Assembly: GCA_015501055.1 (NCBI GenBank)
Contig: JADNYV010000085.1
Span: 1-64,000 of the forward strand
From: Mucidula mucida
Taxonomy: Eukaryota > Basidiomycota > Agaricomycetes > Agaricales > Physalacriaceae
Direction: 5' to 3'
DNA: 64,000 nt
The notes under the pieces are model-generated. The model ran no database searches and was not told the origin of the DNA. It saw nothing but the letters and a program-made list of their open reading frames with translations. The translations under genes and the position numbers were made by a program. Of the stretch, positions 33,284 through 45,747 are shown in pieces. The stretch's first letter is position 1. The number at the start of each line of letters is the position of its first letter.

Positions 33284-35486
33284 ATGGCTACTAGCAGCGC
33301 TGCCGCGAGTAGCAGCGGCACTCGTAACGCCACGTCCTCAGCAAAAAGAAGGTCTGGTGTACTACTCAGTCCAAATGCTTCCAGGACACATCTCCATTCC
33401 ACCACTATGTATGACCCTTTGACGCCTCTTCCTGGGAGATACGCCATGCATCTCGCCGACAACCTCCTGCTCAGGAATGTTAAATCTATTCCCAACCTTT
33501 CCGATCAACTGTCTGAGCTCGTCGACGATGCACTCGGCCAGGCCAAGGTAGAACCTGGTAAACAACATCCGCGAGATATATGTATACCCCACAATCATCG
33601 TACGCTCTCGAAATACTCTCGGGAAAGGAGTGCCATTCAATGTGCGAAGCATCCTGTCGCTACCATTGAAAACGTACGAGAAGCGTTTAGCACGAGGCAT
33701 ATGTTAGCAGCTGCGATTTCGTCGGTGTTCGCCGAAGGATCCTCTACGTTTCCTGATTTCGATGGTGGGAGCCTGCGATACAGCTCCACTCCGGCTACTC
33801 TACATGGCAATGATGTGGAAGACCTTCCACGAGCTAGCGCCTATCTCTCTGTCCATGCCACTGTACCTGACCTAGATCGCCGTATCAAAGAGTTCGGGTT
33901 ATCTGACATTGTTGTCTTCGATTTTAAGGCTGCGGCGGGTCCTCTACGTCCAGGTTCTCTTTTTCAAGTGATGCAACAGATGGCGAAGCACAACATACCC
34001 TGGAGGTGGTGCAAGTGCCAGTCTGGAAGCAGCAGCGTTAACATCTGCGGATCGGACCGCTGCATGCGCTTTCCAGAGCTCAACGTCTCATCGAAATCCG
34101 GGCGGCCAACGAGTGTTGACGGCGATAGGATTCTAGAGATTATCGAGAGATCGCTGGCCAACACCGTTGACGTGAGCGGTGAAGCGCCCCCGGTTTTCCC
34201 TCCACAAATTATTGCTTTAGTGGTGTTCTTATGGCAAGATGTATGTGTCCGGTGCTGTCCCTCATATCGGAACTAACGCTCAAGAAACATAGCTGTGGTC
34301 CAAAGCTGTTGCCGTTGATGCCTCTTGTATGGTGCTCTGCAGTGGCCACGAAGAGGTCATTTGCCTCCGCGAGAGACGAACACAGACTATGTATATGTCG
34401 AAAACTCTGAGTATCGGGCCTCCTACGACCGGCGAAGTATCATCTGACGTCAAAATGCACTGCGGGGTTGCTTTGCTCGCCTGGAAAGATGTGTTGGATC
34501 GCCAAGGAAAGATGTTGAATCTTAGGCGCATGGGAAGACTACCAAGTGGCTGGCGGTTCAATTATGACGGCGATATCGACCTCTCAAACCCAAGTGTATC
34601 ATTTGCGATCAAGAAAGACGCATACAAACTTTCGAAGGGGGAATTTCTTCCCAACCAAGTGACTGTCAGTGCTTTCCTTCCAGTGGTATTAAACGCCTGA
34701 TAAATTCTAGGATCCTGACATGAAAATGGACTTCAATTTTCTTCGACAGACATTCTCTGTGACACCTGCAATAGAGGTGTGCTTCCATCGTAATGCTGTC
34801 AGCGCTGTGTTCTGGCGTTCACTTCCTCCCTCTCAAGAGGGCGCTATGCGACGTGTGAGAATACATGCGGCGCCTCCCCACAGTGATAATCTTTCCGTTG
34901 GTTACCTAGAATACGGGGAACACAGCGGGGAAGGACTCGTGGGACTGCCTTATGGTTGTTCTTTCATGCTGAAGTTCTCAAAAAGTGTGGAGACATTGCG
35001 AGAAGAACAGCGCATTTTGGGTGGTGTATCGGCATTGCGCTTGCAGGGATGCAAGGTTTCGGTGCCCTTAACGATAGAGGGGATTTATAGCTGTCGCTTA
35101 CCAGGAAACAACTTCGACACAAGCTTCTTCATAATGGAGCATTGCCAGAAAACCCCTATAGGTATCGCCGATAGCATCCCAACATCTATTTTGTAGGTGA
35201 ACACGCAAATTCAATGGATACATTCTCACAACGCCATAATAGGAACGAGCTTCAAACGTGGCTCTCGGCGATACAACGTGAGGGTTTCACCCACAACCGA
35301 CTTTCCGATCACTGCATCCTATGGACACCCGGACGAAGCTCAGTCTGGGTCAGTGGGTGGTCTAAAGGAAAGAGAAGGGAGAAAGGTGATCGTTCTTTCA
35401 TTGAAGAAGCAAATGGCGATAAAGAAACGCTGAAGGAGATCCTAACGACGTTAAAAGGTAACCCGCAGAAGAAAGTGAAATATTAA
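33284..35486 (+). CDS. Partner protein of the kinase module, copy A (intact, ~684 aa)
   Basis: The model has four exons: 33284-34240, 34293-34664, 34711-35192 and 35243-35486. All phases agree and give 684 aa. The start is MATSSAAASSSG, which is shared with copy B and lies about 60 bp inside the homology. A Ser-rich leader is followed by a helical region. Near residue 215 comes LSDIVVFDFKAAAGPLRPGS, then a helix QVMQQMAKHN. The D-x-K strand followed by a Gln-bearing helix resembles a PD-(D/E)XK nuclease core, but no search supports this. Next is a Cys cluster, CKCQSGSSSVNICGSDRC, that could bind zinc. The C-terminal 360 residues are unrecognised. The last intron uses a GTAGGT donor; without splicing there the frame stops at a TAG. 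The gene ends 16 bp from the stop of the convergent kinase gene. Confidence 0.75.
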
Positions 35487-35502
35487 ATATAGCGTTGTGT
35501 AT

Positions 35503-37666
35503 TTAGCTAAGATCATCGCTCCCAATCACCTCATCTTCGTCGACATATTTTCCCGCTATGAAATTATCCAAGCGCGCTTTCTCTTCAACAAAATTCTTTT
35601 CGGTCCCTTCAAAGCTACCTCGGTCAAAATCAGCGATGTAGACGTGATCGAATTCGTCGACGAGAATGTTCCACGAGCGAATGTCCCTGTGTAATACCCC
35701 GCCTTCGTGGATACCCCCAAGAATAGAGCGCAATTCCTTACTGTGTCATATTGAGTATGCAGTTTATAGGAAGGACCGCGCTAGACATACCTTTGCTTCG
35801 CTGTTAGCTTCACTTTCAGATCAGAGTTCATCCGTGCACCGAGTGGTCGGCCTACATGCGAGAGCAGCAGGACACACATGGACGAGTTTGGAGTTTCACG
35901 GAATCCTAATACTGTAGGTATCCCCGCGACGTTTATCTTGTGCAAATGTTCATACACCTTGTATTCATGTCGCAATCGTCGTATCCGCGACGCAGTAGTG
36001 GCCATCTTGAGAACGAATGGGCAGTACTTTGGTTTCTTAGAGGAGCCATCCGGTTGAATGACTGCTCTAAACACCTCGCCCACCGCACCTCGGCCCAGTC
36101 TTTTTTCGAGAACGACACTGATGTAATCCTTCAACGCGTAGGCAGAATTCGGTTTGGTAGATGGAGGAAACACCAGCACGGGCGCCGGCGAGTCAAGGCC
36201 ATCGAATTGAAAGAATAAGGCGATAGTGGGTGTTGACGCGATGTATTCTTGCGTTACCTGACGGAGAGGAACGTCAAGAACGTGAGCAACACGAAAAGAA
36301 AACACACCAGAACAATTTTGCGCTGTTCACTGAAGGCAGACCGCGCCCTCTTGGGAGGTGGAACATTGTCTGGTTCAGAAGCTTTGCGCTTGAGCTCGGC
36401 AACCGTCTCAAGTTCCGGTAAACGTTGTAGAGCATCGTACACTGATGCAACGTGCATGGCAGTCCAGAGCCGTCCGTATGCAGGAGCAGAGCAATGACGA
36501 ATGTCAATGAGCTCCGAAAGAAACAAGGTCTGGAGCCGTCGATGGCGTATCCCAAGTCGAATGAAATGTCCACAGTCGAAAACGATCATTGACGAATCGG
36601 TCTTTACGGCGTCAATCCATGCCTGTCATAGGAAGTTGTCAGTATTTTGTTGGCGAAGAAAAGGAATTCCCACCTTTTGTATATAATGTTCCGCCACGGG
36701 CTGGTATTGTTCTTCCTCGGTGTCTGGACGATCGACCAAATGGACGCGACCTGCCTGAGGAGCACACTGCGGTAGATGGCCAAGACGCAGTTGTAGTCGG
36801 GAACTACGTCTAGCATGAGCGGCAGCTGGAAGGGTCCAGAAGCTTTTTGGCGCGTCAGGAGGGCAAAGAGTCGGTGGGGGCACTTTAGAACACCGGGAGT
36901 CCAATTGCCAGGGAAATAGATTCGATGTGGCGAGCCTGGACATATCTTCCAGTACAGGAAGGGCTTCAGGACAGAAATACATTGCCGATATCAGCGATGG
37001 CGAGTGCTCCAGAAGACGCGTCAAAGTCTTCTTCTCATCCTCCTCTAGTTCACCGAATTCGGGAGGTAAACTTGTTATCTGTAAAGACGGCGTCTGAGTG
37101 GCATACGCGTCGCCTAAAAGACCATGTTCTGCGGCAGCTTTGAGTGGAAGCCACATTAGTAAAATGTTCCCATCATCGTGCTTTGACCGAAGAAAGAGAT
37201 TCGTTGCAATGCGTTCGCCAGGTATGTTGATCGACCGCTGCCTCAAAGTAGCAATTGTCCGAGCGTTGAATTTTCCCATATCCTCGTGGGCGCGGTCATG
37301 AAACACGAATGTGGGCTCTGGAAGAGCCTCAAGTTGTGCAGCATAATCGTCGAGGCCCTCCGAGATATCGTTGGGTAGAGACGGAAGGATTTCTACGTGC
37401 TTTAGGATGAGACTGTGGGGAATATGACGATCGACGAGCTGAAGAGGAAACGAAGGAGTGGCGGAAGAGGTATCATCCTCATTGGGCAGCGTGGGCGCGT
37501 GGAATTCGAATAACTCCTCCTGATAATTGCGAGGGTCCAGGACGGGGGCAGGAGGAAGTGCGCGGGGGGGAGTTTCGCGTCCCGGTGACACACCATAGCC
37601 ATAAGAGCCCACCGAACGAGCAGGCGATGGGGGGCCCGCCGACCAGGCCGGCGATGGACGGTACAT
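35503..37666 (-). pseudogene. Atypical protein kinase, copy A, one in-frame stop
   Basis: It is co-linear with the intact gene at 59.2 kb over all three exons, starting at the same MYRPSPAWSA ATG (37,666). The frame is open except for a TGA at 36,626-36,628, right after QQNTDNFL, where copy B has CGG (Arg). After that the frame continues open to the first intron. The kinase core is present: RLGRGAVGEVF (glycine loop), VLKMA (Lys), RHEYKVYEH (Glu), HRDIRSWNILV (catalytic Asp and Asn) and IADFD (Mg-binding Asp). The stop would remove the whole kinase domain. It is recent or tolerated decay, since little else has drifted. Read-through is possible but has no support. Confidence 0.85.
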
Positions 37667-37804
37667 ACGCGTACAATTTCAAAAGAAACAAACACTGATC
37701 ACGTTGCATCAACATCGGAACTTCGGCCCGAATAGGGATGAATCATCATTTTGGCTTTTTGAATCGGTGCCTTCGGCATAAGAAAACCACTCATCAACAA
37801 GCTA

Positions 37805-37848
37805 AGGTAGACGACTCACAGACGTAACGTACCCTGAGGACCCTGAGT
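37805..37848 (+). repeat. Left terminal inverted repeat of the Tc1/mariner-type element
   Basis: It is 44 bp and pairs with 47,409-47,452. It contains the internal direct repeat CCCTGAGGACCCTGAG. Confidence 0.88.
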
Positions 37849-39229
37849 CACAGTGTGACGGTCGCGCCAAATCGGGCTGATCACCTTCGTGCGCACCAAT
37901 GATTCATTAACGATACGTGTTTCCCGTGCTTTAGCCACATATAAACTCCATGAGATTGTTAAAATAGTAGCAATTGTGTCAGAAATGAAAGGTATAAGCT
38001 CATTCTCAAAAATTGAGGATGTAGTTCATTAAATACTGATAATTTATGTGCTTTTAAGCCAATCCGGCCTCTTCAAGCTCATCCAAGATGGTCTCAGGAA
38101 GAACCCGATGACCTCTATACTTTCTAGAGGCCCATGCCGCCTGACGACCATTAAGTCCACGCTTGTAAGCATCTACAAAGCGAAAAGCACAATTAAAGAA
38201 CCTATTCAAAAGTCAGTTAAGATTACACTCAAGGATAGAGACGTACCGGCGGATCGTAACCAAGGGTATCTCTTCCAGTGCTTTCAGGGCATTCCTCTGC
38301 AAGTCCTCTTCCTTCGACGACTCCTCATTCAGCCGGTATAATCGCTTTGCGTACCCCCAGCACTGCTTGATTGGGTTGAGCTCACAATGAAACTTTGGCA
38401 GAAAGATCACTGCAACACCACGAGCCGCGCAAGCCGTTTCAAGAAGCGACTGAACACCAGCAAAATCAGGCTGATTGAAGAGGATTTGACGCACACAACA
38501 GTCCTTTGCAGCCTCACCACCAGCACACTTGAAATTGTTGCACTCGGCCCGCAATCCACCTTGCTTGATGGGTGTTGTAAACAGTTTACGATCAAAACCA
38601 CGTTCAATAAGAATCTGGTCCATGCCTTTGAACATACTGGGATGATCTGGATGGTTGTCAGGGAAGTAGAGAGGTTGAGGAGCACCAGAAGGAAGGGTAG
38701 CGTCGCACATACAGATGCACTTCTTCGCAAATTTTCCAGCCGTTGTATGAACCTGATTGTCATCATTGTTGAGCTGATTAACCTCTACCAACCAGTTTGC
38801 ATCCGGCTTCGAGGTGTTCCGAGGCATTTTGTGCGCCGAAAGTGCATCATCAGTGCGCTTGCGATGAGTCGTTGCATTGTCATAGACAAACACATGCTCA
38901 TACTCCGGATAAAACTCGTCCAGAATGTCCATTGCTTTGTTGGCCTGCTTGAGAATATCCTCGTTTGTGAAGTAGCCCTCGCGGGTTTTGCCCGGCTTGA
39001 TAACCTTGCGGGCCGACCATGTACCATCAGGAGAACGCAACCAACCAAACTTGGCAGAGACAAAATCTGCAATCATAAGCGATGCACCTTCTCCCTTCCT
39101 ATACGGCTTTGCTGGCCCATCCTTGTGATACCAGGACTTGCGACGGCGATTATGAGCATAGAAGATCGACTTGTCATGAAACCAAATGATGACTGGTTTT
39201 TGAGTGGATACTTCAACACCGCGGACCAT

Positions 39230-39234
39230 CTCGA
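39230..39234. repeat. Left 5-bp target duplication CTCGA of the gypsy element
   Basis: It is identical to 45,743-45,747 on the other side of the element. Confidence 0.92.
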
Positions 39235-39761
39235 TGTTAGCGACTGACTAAGCCACGAGACTCAACCAGGTACCACAGCAAGAACTAAAGAGAAAGCGTT
39301 CGCGTTCGTAAGACTAGGCTAGGCCAGGTGTATAAACGAGATCGGAACTAAAGTACAATGATACTACACTACTGCTTATATACTAGTAAGTCTGTGTTTG
39401 AGACTCCTTGTCCATACGCGTTTCCACTAGGGATGCTCCACGCCCTTGACCCAGTGTGGTATGCTACTAGTCCGTGAAACCATTAAATACGAGTGGTAAC
39501 TGCATGTAAGTAATAATACTGAAACGTCCATGTGTGCTACGAGTGTCGGCGGTGTGTATACAATAGGGAGTCCATGAGGTATCAGCATGTATGATGTCAT
39601 CCATGTGTTGGACGTGTGTCCGACATGAGTACGGCTTCGGTAATGAAAAGGAGTATGATCGGTGACGAAACAGATGATGAAACAGTCCGTTGGTTGATAA
39701 GACAAGCCCCCCGATAAGATATGATAAGATTGAAAATGTGAAAATATGGCGATTCATAACA
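39235..39761 (-). repeat. 3' LTR of the gypsy element
   Basis: It is 527 bp and begins and ends TG...CA. It nearly matches 45,216-45,742. On the internal side lies a purine tract (AAAGAGGGGGTGA on the minus strand, 39,762-39,774), which fits the polypurine tract. Confidence 0.93.
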
Positions 39762-39772
39762 TCACCCCCTCT

Positions 39773-42700
39773 TTAAGGCGCAAGTTCCATTCTGCGCCAG
39801 AGTCGCTCCATGAGGGCCGCAGAGGGTAGTGTGACGTCAAGGGGTTTGGTGTCAGGCAGTGGCATGGGTCGGAACAGATGTGATGGAAATTGCGACATGG
39901 GGACTTCAATGCGAGCAAGCGCGGGTGGCTTCGGCTTGTTCGGATATTGTTGGTGGAAATCGCTGATAGCTTCGTCGGCATTTTTGAGATTGCATGCCGG
40001 TTCCCATGTCTGCTCGTGTGTGCCGTAACCCTTCCAGTGAACCTTGTATTGAAAACCCCCGCGGTACTTTCGGGAATTAACCACTTTCTCAACCTCCCAT
40101 TCCGGTTCGGCTCCTTCCAGCACAGGTGGTGGACGCGTGTCTCGGGGTTGTGTCGGAAATTGGGGCTCGTGGTAAGGCGTCAACAGGGCCTCATTGAATA
40201 CGGGATGGATGCTTTTCCACGTGTGAGGAATCTGGAGCTTGTAAGAGCTCGTCCCGACTTTCTTGATCACTTTGCATGGCCCGAAGCGTTTGTCATCGAG
40301 CTTCTTCATTGGTCGATCCGTGCTGAGATTCGTCCCTTCCAGCCATACTTTGTCGCCTTCCTTGTACTCCACTGCCTCTGTCCGTTTCCTGTCATAAAAC
40401 CGTTTCATATCCTCTTTGGCCATCTTCAATGCTGACCCCACTTCGTCCCATGTTTTCCTCATGCCGTCGGCAAACTCCTGCGCAGTCTCATTTCTCGATG
40501 CCGTTTTCGGGGCGGTGCCTTTGTAGGGGTGTCTGCCCATGTCTGCAAAGAACGGAGTGACTTTAGTTGCCGAGTGTACCCGATCATTGTAAACAAATTC
40601 GGCAGAGGGTAGCCATTCGTGCCAGTCGTTCTGATGGTAGTTGACAAATAACCGTAAGAAATGTTCTATCTCTTGGTTCAGCCGTTCCGTCTGCCCATTT
40701 GCCTGTGGATGATATGCCGTTGTAAAGTTTCCTTGTATGCCCAACAACCGGTACAACTCCTTCATAAAACGCGAGTGGTATTGTGGACCGCGATCATGTA
40801 TCATCTGGCGTGGCATCCCATGTATGGGGAAAATGCGATCTCGGTAGATGCGGGCCATGCCTTCTGACGTCAGAGTGGTGTGTGTTGGTATGATGCGTAA
40901 TCGCTTTGTGAAATGGTCTACAAACGTGCTGATAGCGTTGTATCCTCCCGATTCCGGCAGCTCTCCAATCATGTCCGTCCCTACTATCTCCCATGGCTTG
41001 CTTGGCACATCAATAGGATGAAGAGGTGCAGCCGGCTTCGTGCGATGTGACTTTGTGACCTGGCATTTTTGACACCCTTCTACGTATTCACGGACGTCTC
41101 GGCTGATTCCTGGCCACCAATAGGTACGTGTGATCAGCTCAAGGGTCTTGTATCGTCCGGATGCCCTGCAAGCTGTGCATCATGGTGCATTCCAATAACT
41201 CTTCCCCGCAATTCCTTGTCCTTCGGTATGTAAATACGATCCTTCCACATAATAAGTCCATTTTCCTTCTCTTCCCATCCTTTTTCTTTGTTTTCTAATG
41301 CTTTTTGTACGTATCTGTCTTTGTTTCCTTTTCTTTGTTTGATTTTGTTAAGTAATTCGTCCTCCGGTGTATCTACTGTATGTAAAGAAAATTGAATTTG
41401 TGAAATAAAAAACTCCGGCTTGAGCAAAACAACGTTTTCGTTATCTTTTTCCCCCTTCTCAAGGCCTGTCATCCTTGACAAGGCATCAGCTTTCCCCATC
41501 GTCTTGCCCGGCTTGTGAATCATCTGTATGTCATATTCCGCTAACTCCGTAACCCATCTCGCCTGCCTCCGATTCAACTTCTGTGGCTTCCGGAAGTACT
41601 GGAGGTTTTGATGATCGGTAAACACCTCCACCGTTTCCTTTGCTCCAAGGAGATATTGTCTCCAGTCGTCAATCGAGTCCATAATAGCCATCATCTCTTT
41701 GTCGTAGATCTCATAATTGCGCTCTACTTCGTTCAGCGCGCGAGACCGAAAGGCTACTGGTCTCCATTTTCCGTCCACCAACTGGGAAAGAACCGCCCCG
41801 TTGCATAGTTCGAGGAGTCTGCCTCGACTCGAAACTTGCCGTTGTCGCGTGGTACGATCAGAACGGGTTCTTCCGTCATCCTCCGTTTCAACTCCTCAAA
41901 CGCCTCTGCTGCTCCTCCCCAAACCCACTCGCCCTTCCCGGTTAGCGATGTCAATGGCTTCGCTACTCCCGCAAATCCCCGGATGAAACGTCGGTAGAAG
42001 TTGCAGAAGCCCAGGAATGACTGTACTTCCTTCTTCTTCGTCGGCTCCTTCCATTCCTTCACTACGGCCACTTTTGCCGGATCCATCTTCACTTCTCCTC
42101 CTCCAACAATAACTCCCAAGTAATCTACAGTATGTGCCTCAAAACTACATTTCTCGGGTTTTAAATACAACTTATTTACTCGCAATATCTCTAGTACTGT
42201 CGTACAATATGCCTATGTTCTTCCAATGTGTTCGTAAAATAAGTATGTCGTCTAAGTAAACTATAACATGTCCTTCATCGATCAACTCCTTCAGAATGTG
42301 ATTCATGAACGATTGGAACGTTGCCGGCGAGTTTGTAAGTCCGAAGAACATGACTGAGGGCTCGAACAGGCCTCGGTTTGTTCTAAACGCCGCTTTCCAC
42401 TCATCACCTTCTTTGATCCGGATGTTATTGTAACCCCATCGGACATCCATCTTTGTGAAAACCTTTGCTCCCTTCAACTTGTCGATAAGCTCCTGGATCA
42501 ACGGCAAGGGGTATCGGTTCTTGATTGTCATGTCGTTCAACTTCCGATAATCTTGTACTGGCCGAAGGCTTCCATCCTTCTTTTTGACAAAGAAGAAGGG
42601 TGATGCCATAGGTGAAATTGATGGCCGTATACGTCCCGTCCGTATGTTTTCTTCCAGGAACTCATCTAACGCCTTCTGCTCGGATGGACTAAGGGGATAA

Positions 42701-43517
42701 ACCTTGCAGTCAACCGGTTTGGAACCAGGCGTAAGTTCTATCGCGTGATCCCAGGGTCTTCGCTCCGGTAACTTGTCAAAGTCCGCCTTGCTGAATACAT
42801 CGGAAAATTCCTCGATGTAAGGTGCAGCAGCGGATGAAGGCTGTTGTGATCTCAGCTTTTCTCCGCTTTTGCGATAGTTGTCCCAGTCCATCCAGAACAA
42901 ACGCTCTCCCTCTTCCAACTTCTCTTCTACGTCTTCTCCTTCATCTTCCGGTGAGTTGTACTCGGGTAGATAGCCGCAGCGGTCTGGGCATCGATCAAAG
43001 GTCAATGTGGATTCCGTCCAGTTGATTGTGGGGTTGTGATATCGTAACCAATCTAGCCCCAAAAAGATACTTGTTTTGCCAAGATTGGTGACGGCCAACT
43101 CAATCTTTTCGGCGTGATCACCGATCTTCATCCGGACCTCCACAAAACCTTCGATTGCTCCTCCCTCGTTTAGGGTTCCATCCGCATTGTAACAGGGAGC
43201 TTGACCGGTAACTCCTTGATCGGGAGTCCGTTCTTCTCGACGAATTCTTTATTGACACAAGAACCCGTTGCTCCACTGTCAAGAAGGGCACTCGTTTCCC
43301 ATTCAGAGCCTGTGTGTACGCTCTCTATGGTTACTCGGAGTTTCATGTCCTGCCCCTTTGTTCCCCGGATGTACTTCCTCGACTTTTTCAACTCCGTCAC
43401 AACTTCCACCGCAGCTTCCTTTGTCAACGCTCTGATCGCCATCACCTTCTCCTCCGTCGCTTCTCTCTCTCTCCGCTCCGGCATCCATGCTCTCAAAATT
43501 CCCACTGCTCTCGACAC
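39773..43517 (-). CDS. Pol of the gypsy element: protease, RT, RNase H, integrase, chromodomain (frame-broken)
   Basis: The protease active site is [12 protein letters not shown] (about 43,270). RT carries [34 protein letters not shown] and VIVYLDDIL (about 42,260), which is the YxDD-type centre. RNase H has [12 protein letters not shown] (about 41,620). Integrase has [13 protein letters not shown]...ISTFVDHF (about 40,960), [11 protein letters not shown] (about 40,790), and a C-terminal chromodomain [24 protein letters not shown] (about 40,090-40,020). Frame breaks occur near 43,190-43,150, 42,230, 41,770 and 41,130. Autonomous activity is doubtful, although the domains are well preserved. 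Confidence 0.9.
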
Positions 43518-43611
43518 GTCATCCTCTCTTAGCCGTTGTGCGATCCACTCGGGCGTATTTGGCTCAAATCTTTCTTTCGCAGGTTTTGGTGGTAAAGTCG
43601 TCGATGATATT

Positions 43612-44617
43612 TTAGTGTTTCAGTACCTGTACTGTAAATAGAATCTGCATCTGACGACCCTTCCTTGATGACTGCTCCGGCAGGACTGCGTCTACTGCGG
43701 GAGCTTCGCAAAACCCAACTCTTCGGCCAACTTCTTCTTCTCCTCGTCGTTCATTTCGGTCCATAGCCCCGAATCGTCTGGGGTCACCCTTCTTCGGACA
43801 GAACCTGCTGACGTGGCCGTGTTCGCCACAGCTGAAACAGAGTCCCCTTCGACGTGCATTGTCGATGTCCATCGGCCTGCCGGCTCCTCCATAGGTAACC
43901 CGGTAGCATCTCGTCGTGTGATCGGCGTCGGGGTGGGTTCGTAGGATTAGCTCTCGATGTAGCCACCTGCGGAGCTTGAGGCCGGGACTGCATGCCGGAC
44001 CTCTTGCTCGCCGCCCGCCTTCTCCACAGCTGATCGATCTGAAGGATCTGTGCCTTCCAATCCTTGTACTTCTCTGGCAACCCGTCTCGGCTGCCATAGA
44101 TCTGGTCGATGATCTTCTCGTTGACATTGGTCTCGAGAAGTCGCACGACGAATGTGTCATCCTTTGAGTATCCTGCCTGAGTGAGCAGGACCTCGAACTT
44201 CTGGAAGAAATCTTGAGCGGTGTCTTGCCCCTGGCGCAACCGCTCGATCTGGTCTTGCGCGTCTCGCGCGAGGTTGGAATCCACAAATCGCTCCTTCAAG
44301 TCTTCCTTGAACTCTGTCCAAGAGACTGTCCATTCCTCTTCCTCCTCGTCGAAGTTCTGGTCCGAGTAGTTCTGGACCCATGCATCAACGTGATCTCCTC
44401 GGATGTAGGAGAGAACAACATCAATCCTTTCGGAGTCCGATGTGAGGTTATTCTTCTTGTCACGGATGTATGTGAACATTGATCGCCACCAGCTCTTGTA
44501 CTTGGACTTGTCCCCGTCATAGTCATAAGGCTTGTTGACAAGGGATCGGCCTTTGGTTTCGTCATTGGCGTGATGAGCGGGTGTGTGATGAGCGGCTTCG
44601 GGTGCTTTGTTGGACAT
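43612..44617 (-). CDS. Gag of the gypsy element, with frame change before the zinc knuckle
   Basis: It starts MSNKAPEAAHH at 44,617. The capsid-like domain contains KSWWRSMFTYIRDKK and DAQDQIERLRQGQDTAQDFF. Near 43,930 the frame shifts. The zinc knuckle CFSCGEHGHVSRFC (CCHC) lies in another frame at about 43,845-43,800. The shift is either decay or programmed. The second copy shows the same coding order, so a missing base is more likely. Confidence 0.85.
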
Positions 44618-45215
44618 GATGGATCGGGGTGATGGATTGGAGAGTGAAAGGGTGAAAGTGGGGATATGGGTGATGCGGATTTGGATGAAACGGGTGAGGG
44701 AATAGAGGTTTGGATGAATAGGGAGGGATCGCCTAGATCTGAAATAGAATCCAGGACTTGGTAGGGTGGGGAATGATGATGTGTATCGTAAGGTAAGTAA
44801 AGTAGGTAGGTATCGTAACTGTCTACACTATTTTACCGACTACTGACTATGTATCTACGGAGCCCAAGAGCTCGTCACAAGTTCGCAATTGCCCAGCCGA
44901 CGTCCCTCTGGTGTGAGGTAAGCCGAAGTTTTCCTGGGAACGGGGGTTGACCCGTAAACAGCGCCCACTGAAGTGCAACTGTCAAAAGTTCGTTCTCGTG
45001 AGAGCGGCTACTTCCAGCACCCGAGGCAGTTATCTCTAACTGTTAGCCGGCGCTACTGGGACCAATACACACGTATGCGGACGTGCGCTGGAATTAGAAA
45101 TCCGTCGATCTGTAAACAGGGAAAGGGAATAGAGGAATGTGTGATGATCAAACAGCGAAGTGCTGATCGACGATCAGGGATGTGTGGTAGGTGGTAGAAA
45201 GTAGTTCCAATCTTC

Positions 45216-45742
45216 TGTTAGCGACTGACTAAGCCACGAGACTCAACCAGGTACCATAGCAAGAACTAAAGAGAAAGCGTTTGCGTTCGTAAGACTAGGC
45301 TAGGCCAGGTGTATAAACGAGATCGGAACTAAAGTACAATGATACTACACTACTGCTTATATACTAGTAAGTCTGTGTTTGAGACTCCTTGTCCATACGC
45401 GTTTCCACTAGGGATGCTCCACGCCCTTGACCCAGTGTGGTATGCTACTAGTCCGTGAAACCATTAAATACGAGTGGTAACTGCATGTAAGTAATAATAC
45501 TGAAACGTCCATGTGTGCTACGAGTGTCGGCGGTGTGTATACAATAGGGAGTCCATGAGGTATCAGCATGTATGATGTCATCCATGTGTTGGACGTGTGT
45601 CCGACATGAGTATGGCTTCGGTAATGAAAAGGAGTATGATCGGTGACGACACAGATGATGAAACAGTCCGTTGGTTGATAAGACAAGCCCCCCAATAAGA
45701 TATGATAAGATTGAAAATGTGAAAATATGGCGATTCATAACA
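45216..45742 (-). repeat. 5' LTR of the gypsy element
   Basis: It is 527 bp. A few bases inside, the minus strand reads TGGAACTAC, a possible primer-binding site. The matching tRNA was not determined. Confidence 0.93.
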
Positions 45743-45747
45743 CTCGA
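45743..45747. repeat. Right 5-bp target duplication CTCGA of the gypsy element
   Basis: It matches 39,230-39,234. Confidence 0.92.

Larger units (their letters stand above)
39235..45742 (-). mobile_element. Ty3/gypsy chromovirus LTR retrotransposon, 6508 bp
   Basis: Two 527-bp LTRs (TGTTAT...AACA on the coding strand) flank gag and pol on the minus strand. The target duplication is CTCGA. The order is gag, protease, reverse transcriptase, RNase H, integrase, chromodomain, which defines a chromovirus. The LTRs differ at about five positions by eye, so insertion is recent. Even so the ORFs hold several one-base breaks; for example, near 43,190 one base is missing relative to the second copy. 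Confidence 0.95.

Noticed and set aside
34720..35196. Partner gene A ending at the TAG after PTSIL (35,194)
   Set aside because: The TAG lies inside a GTAGGT donor. Copy B has GTAAGT at the same point, and the downstream exon is conserved in both copies.
38387..39247. Long plus-strand open frame of 286 codons
   Set aside because: It is the antisense shadow of the transposase on the minus strand.
43201..43641. Plus-strand open frame of 146 codons in the gypsy element
   Set aside because: It is antisense to the protease region and repeats at 49.5 kb for the same reason.
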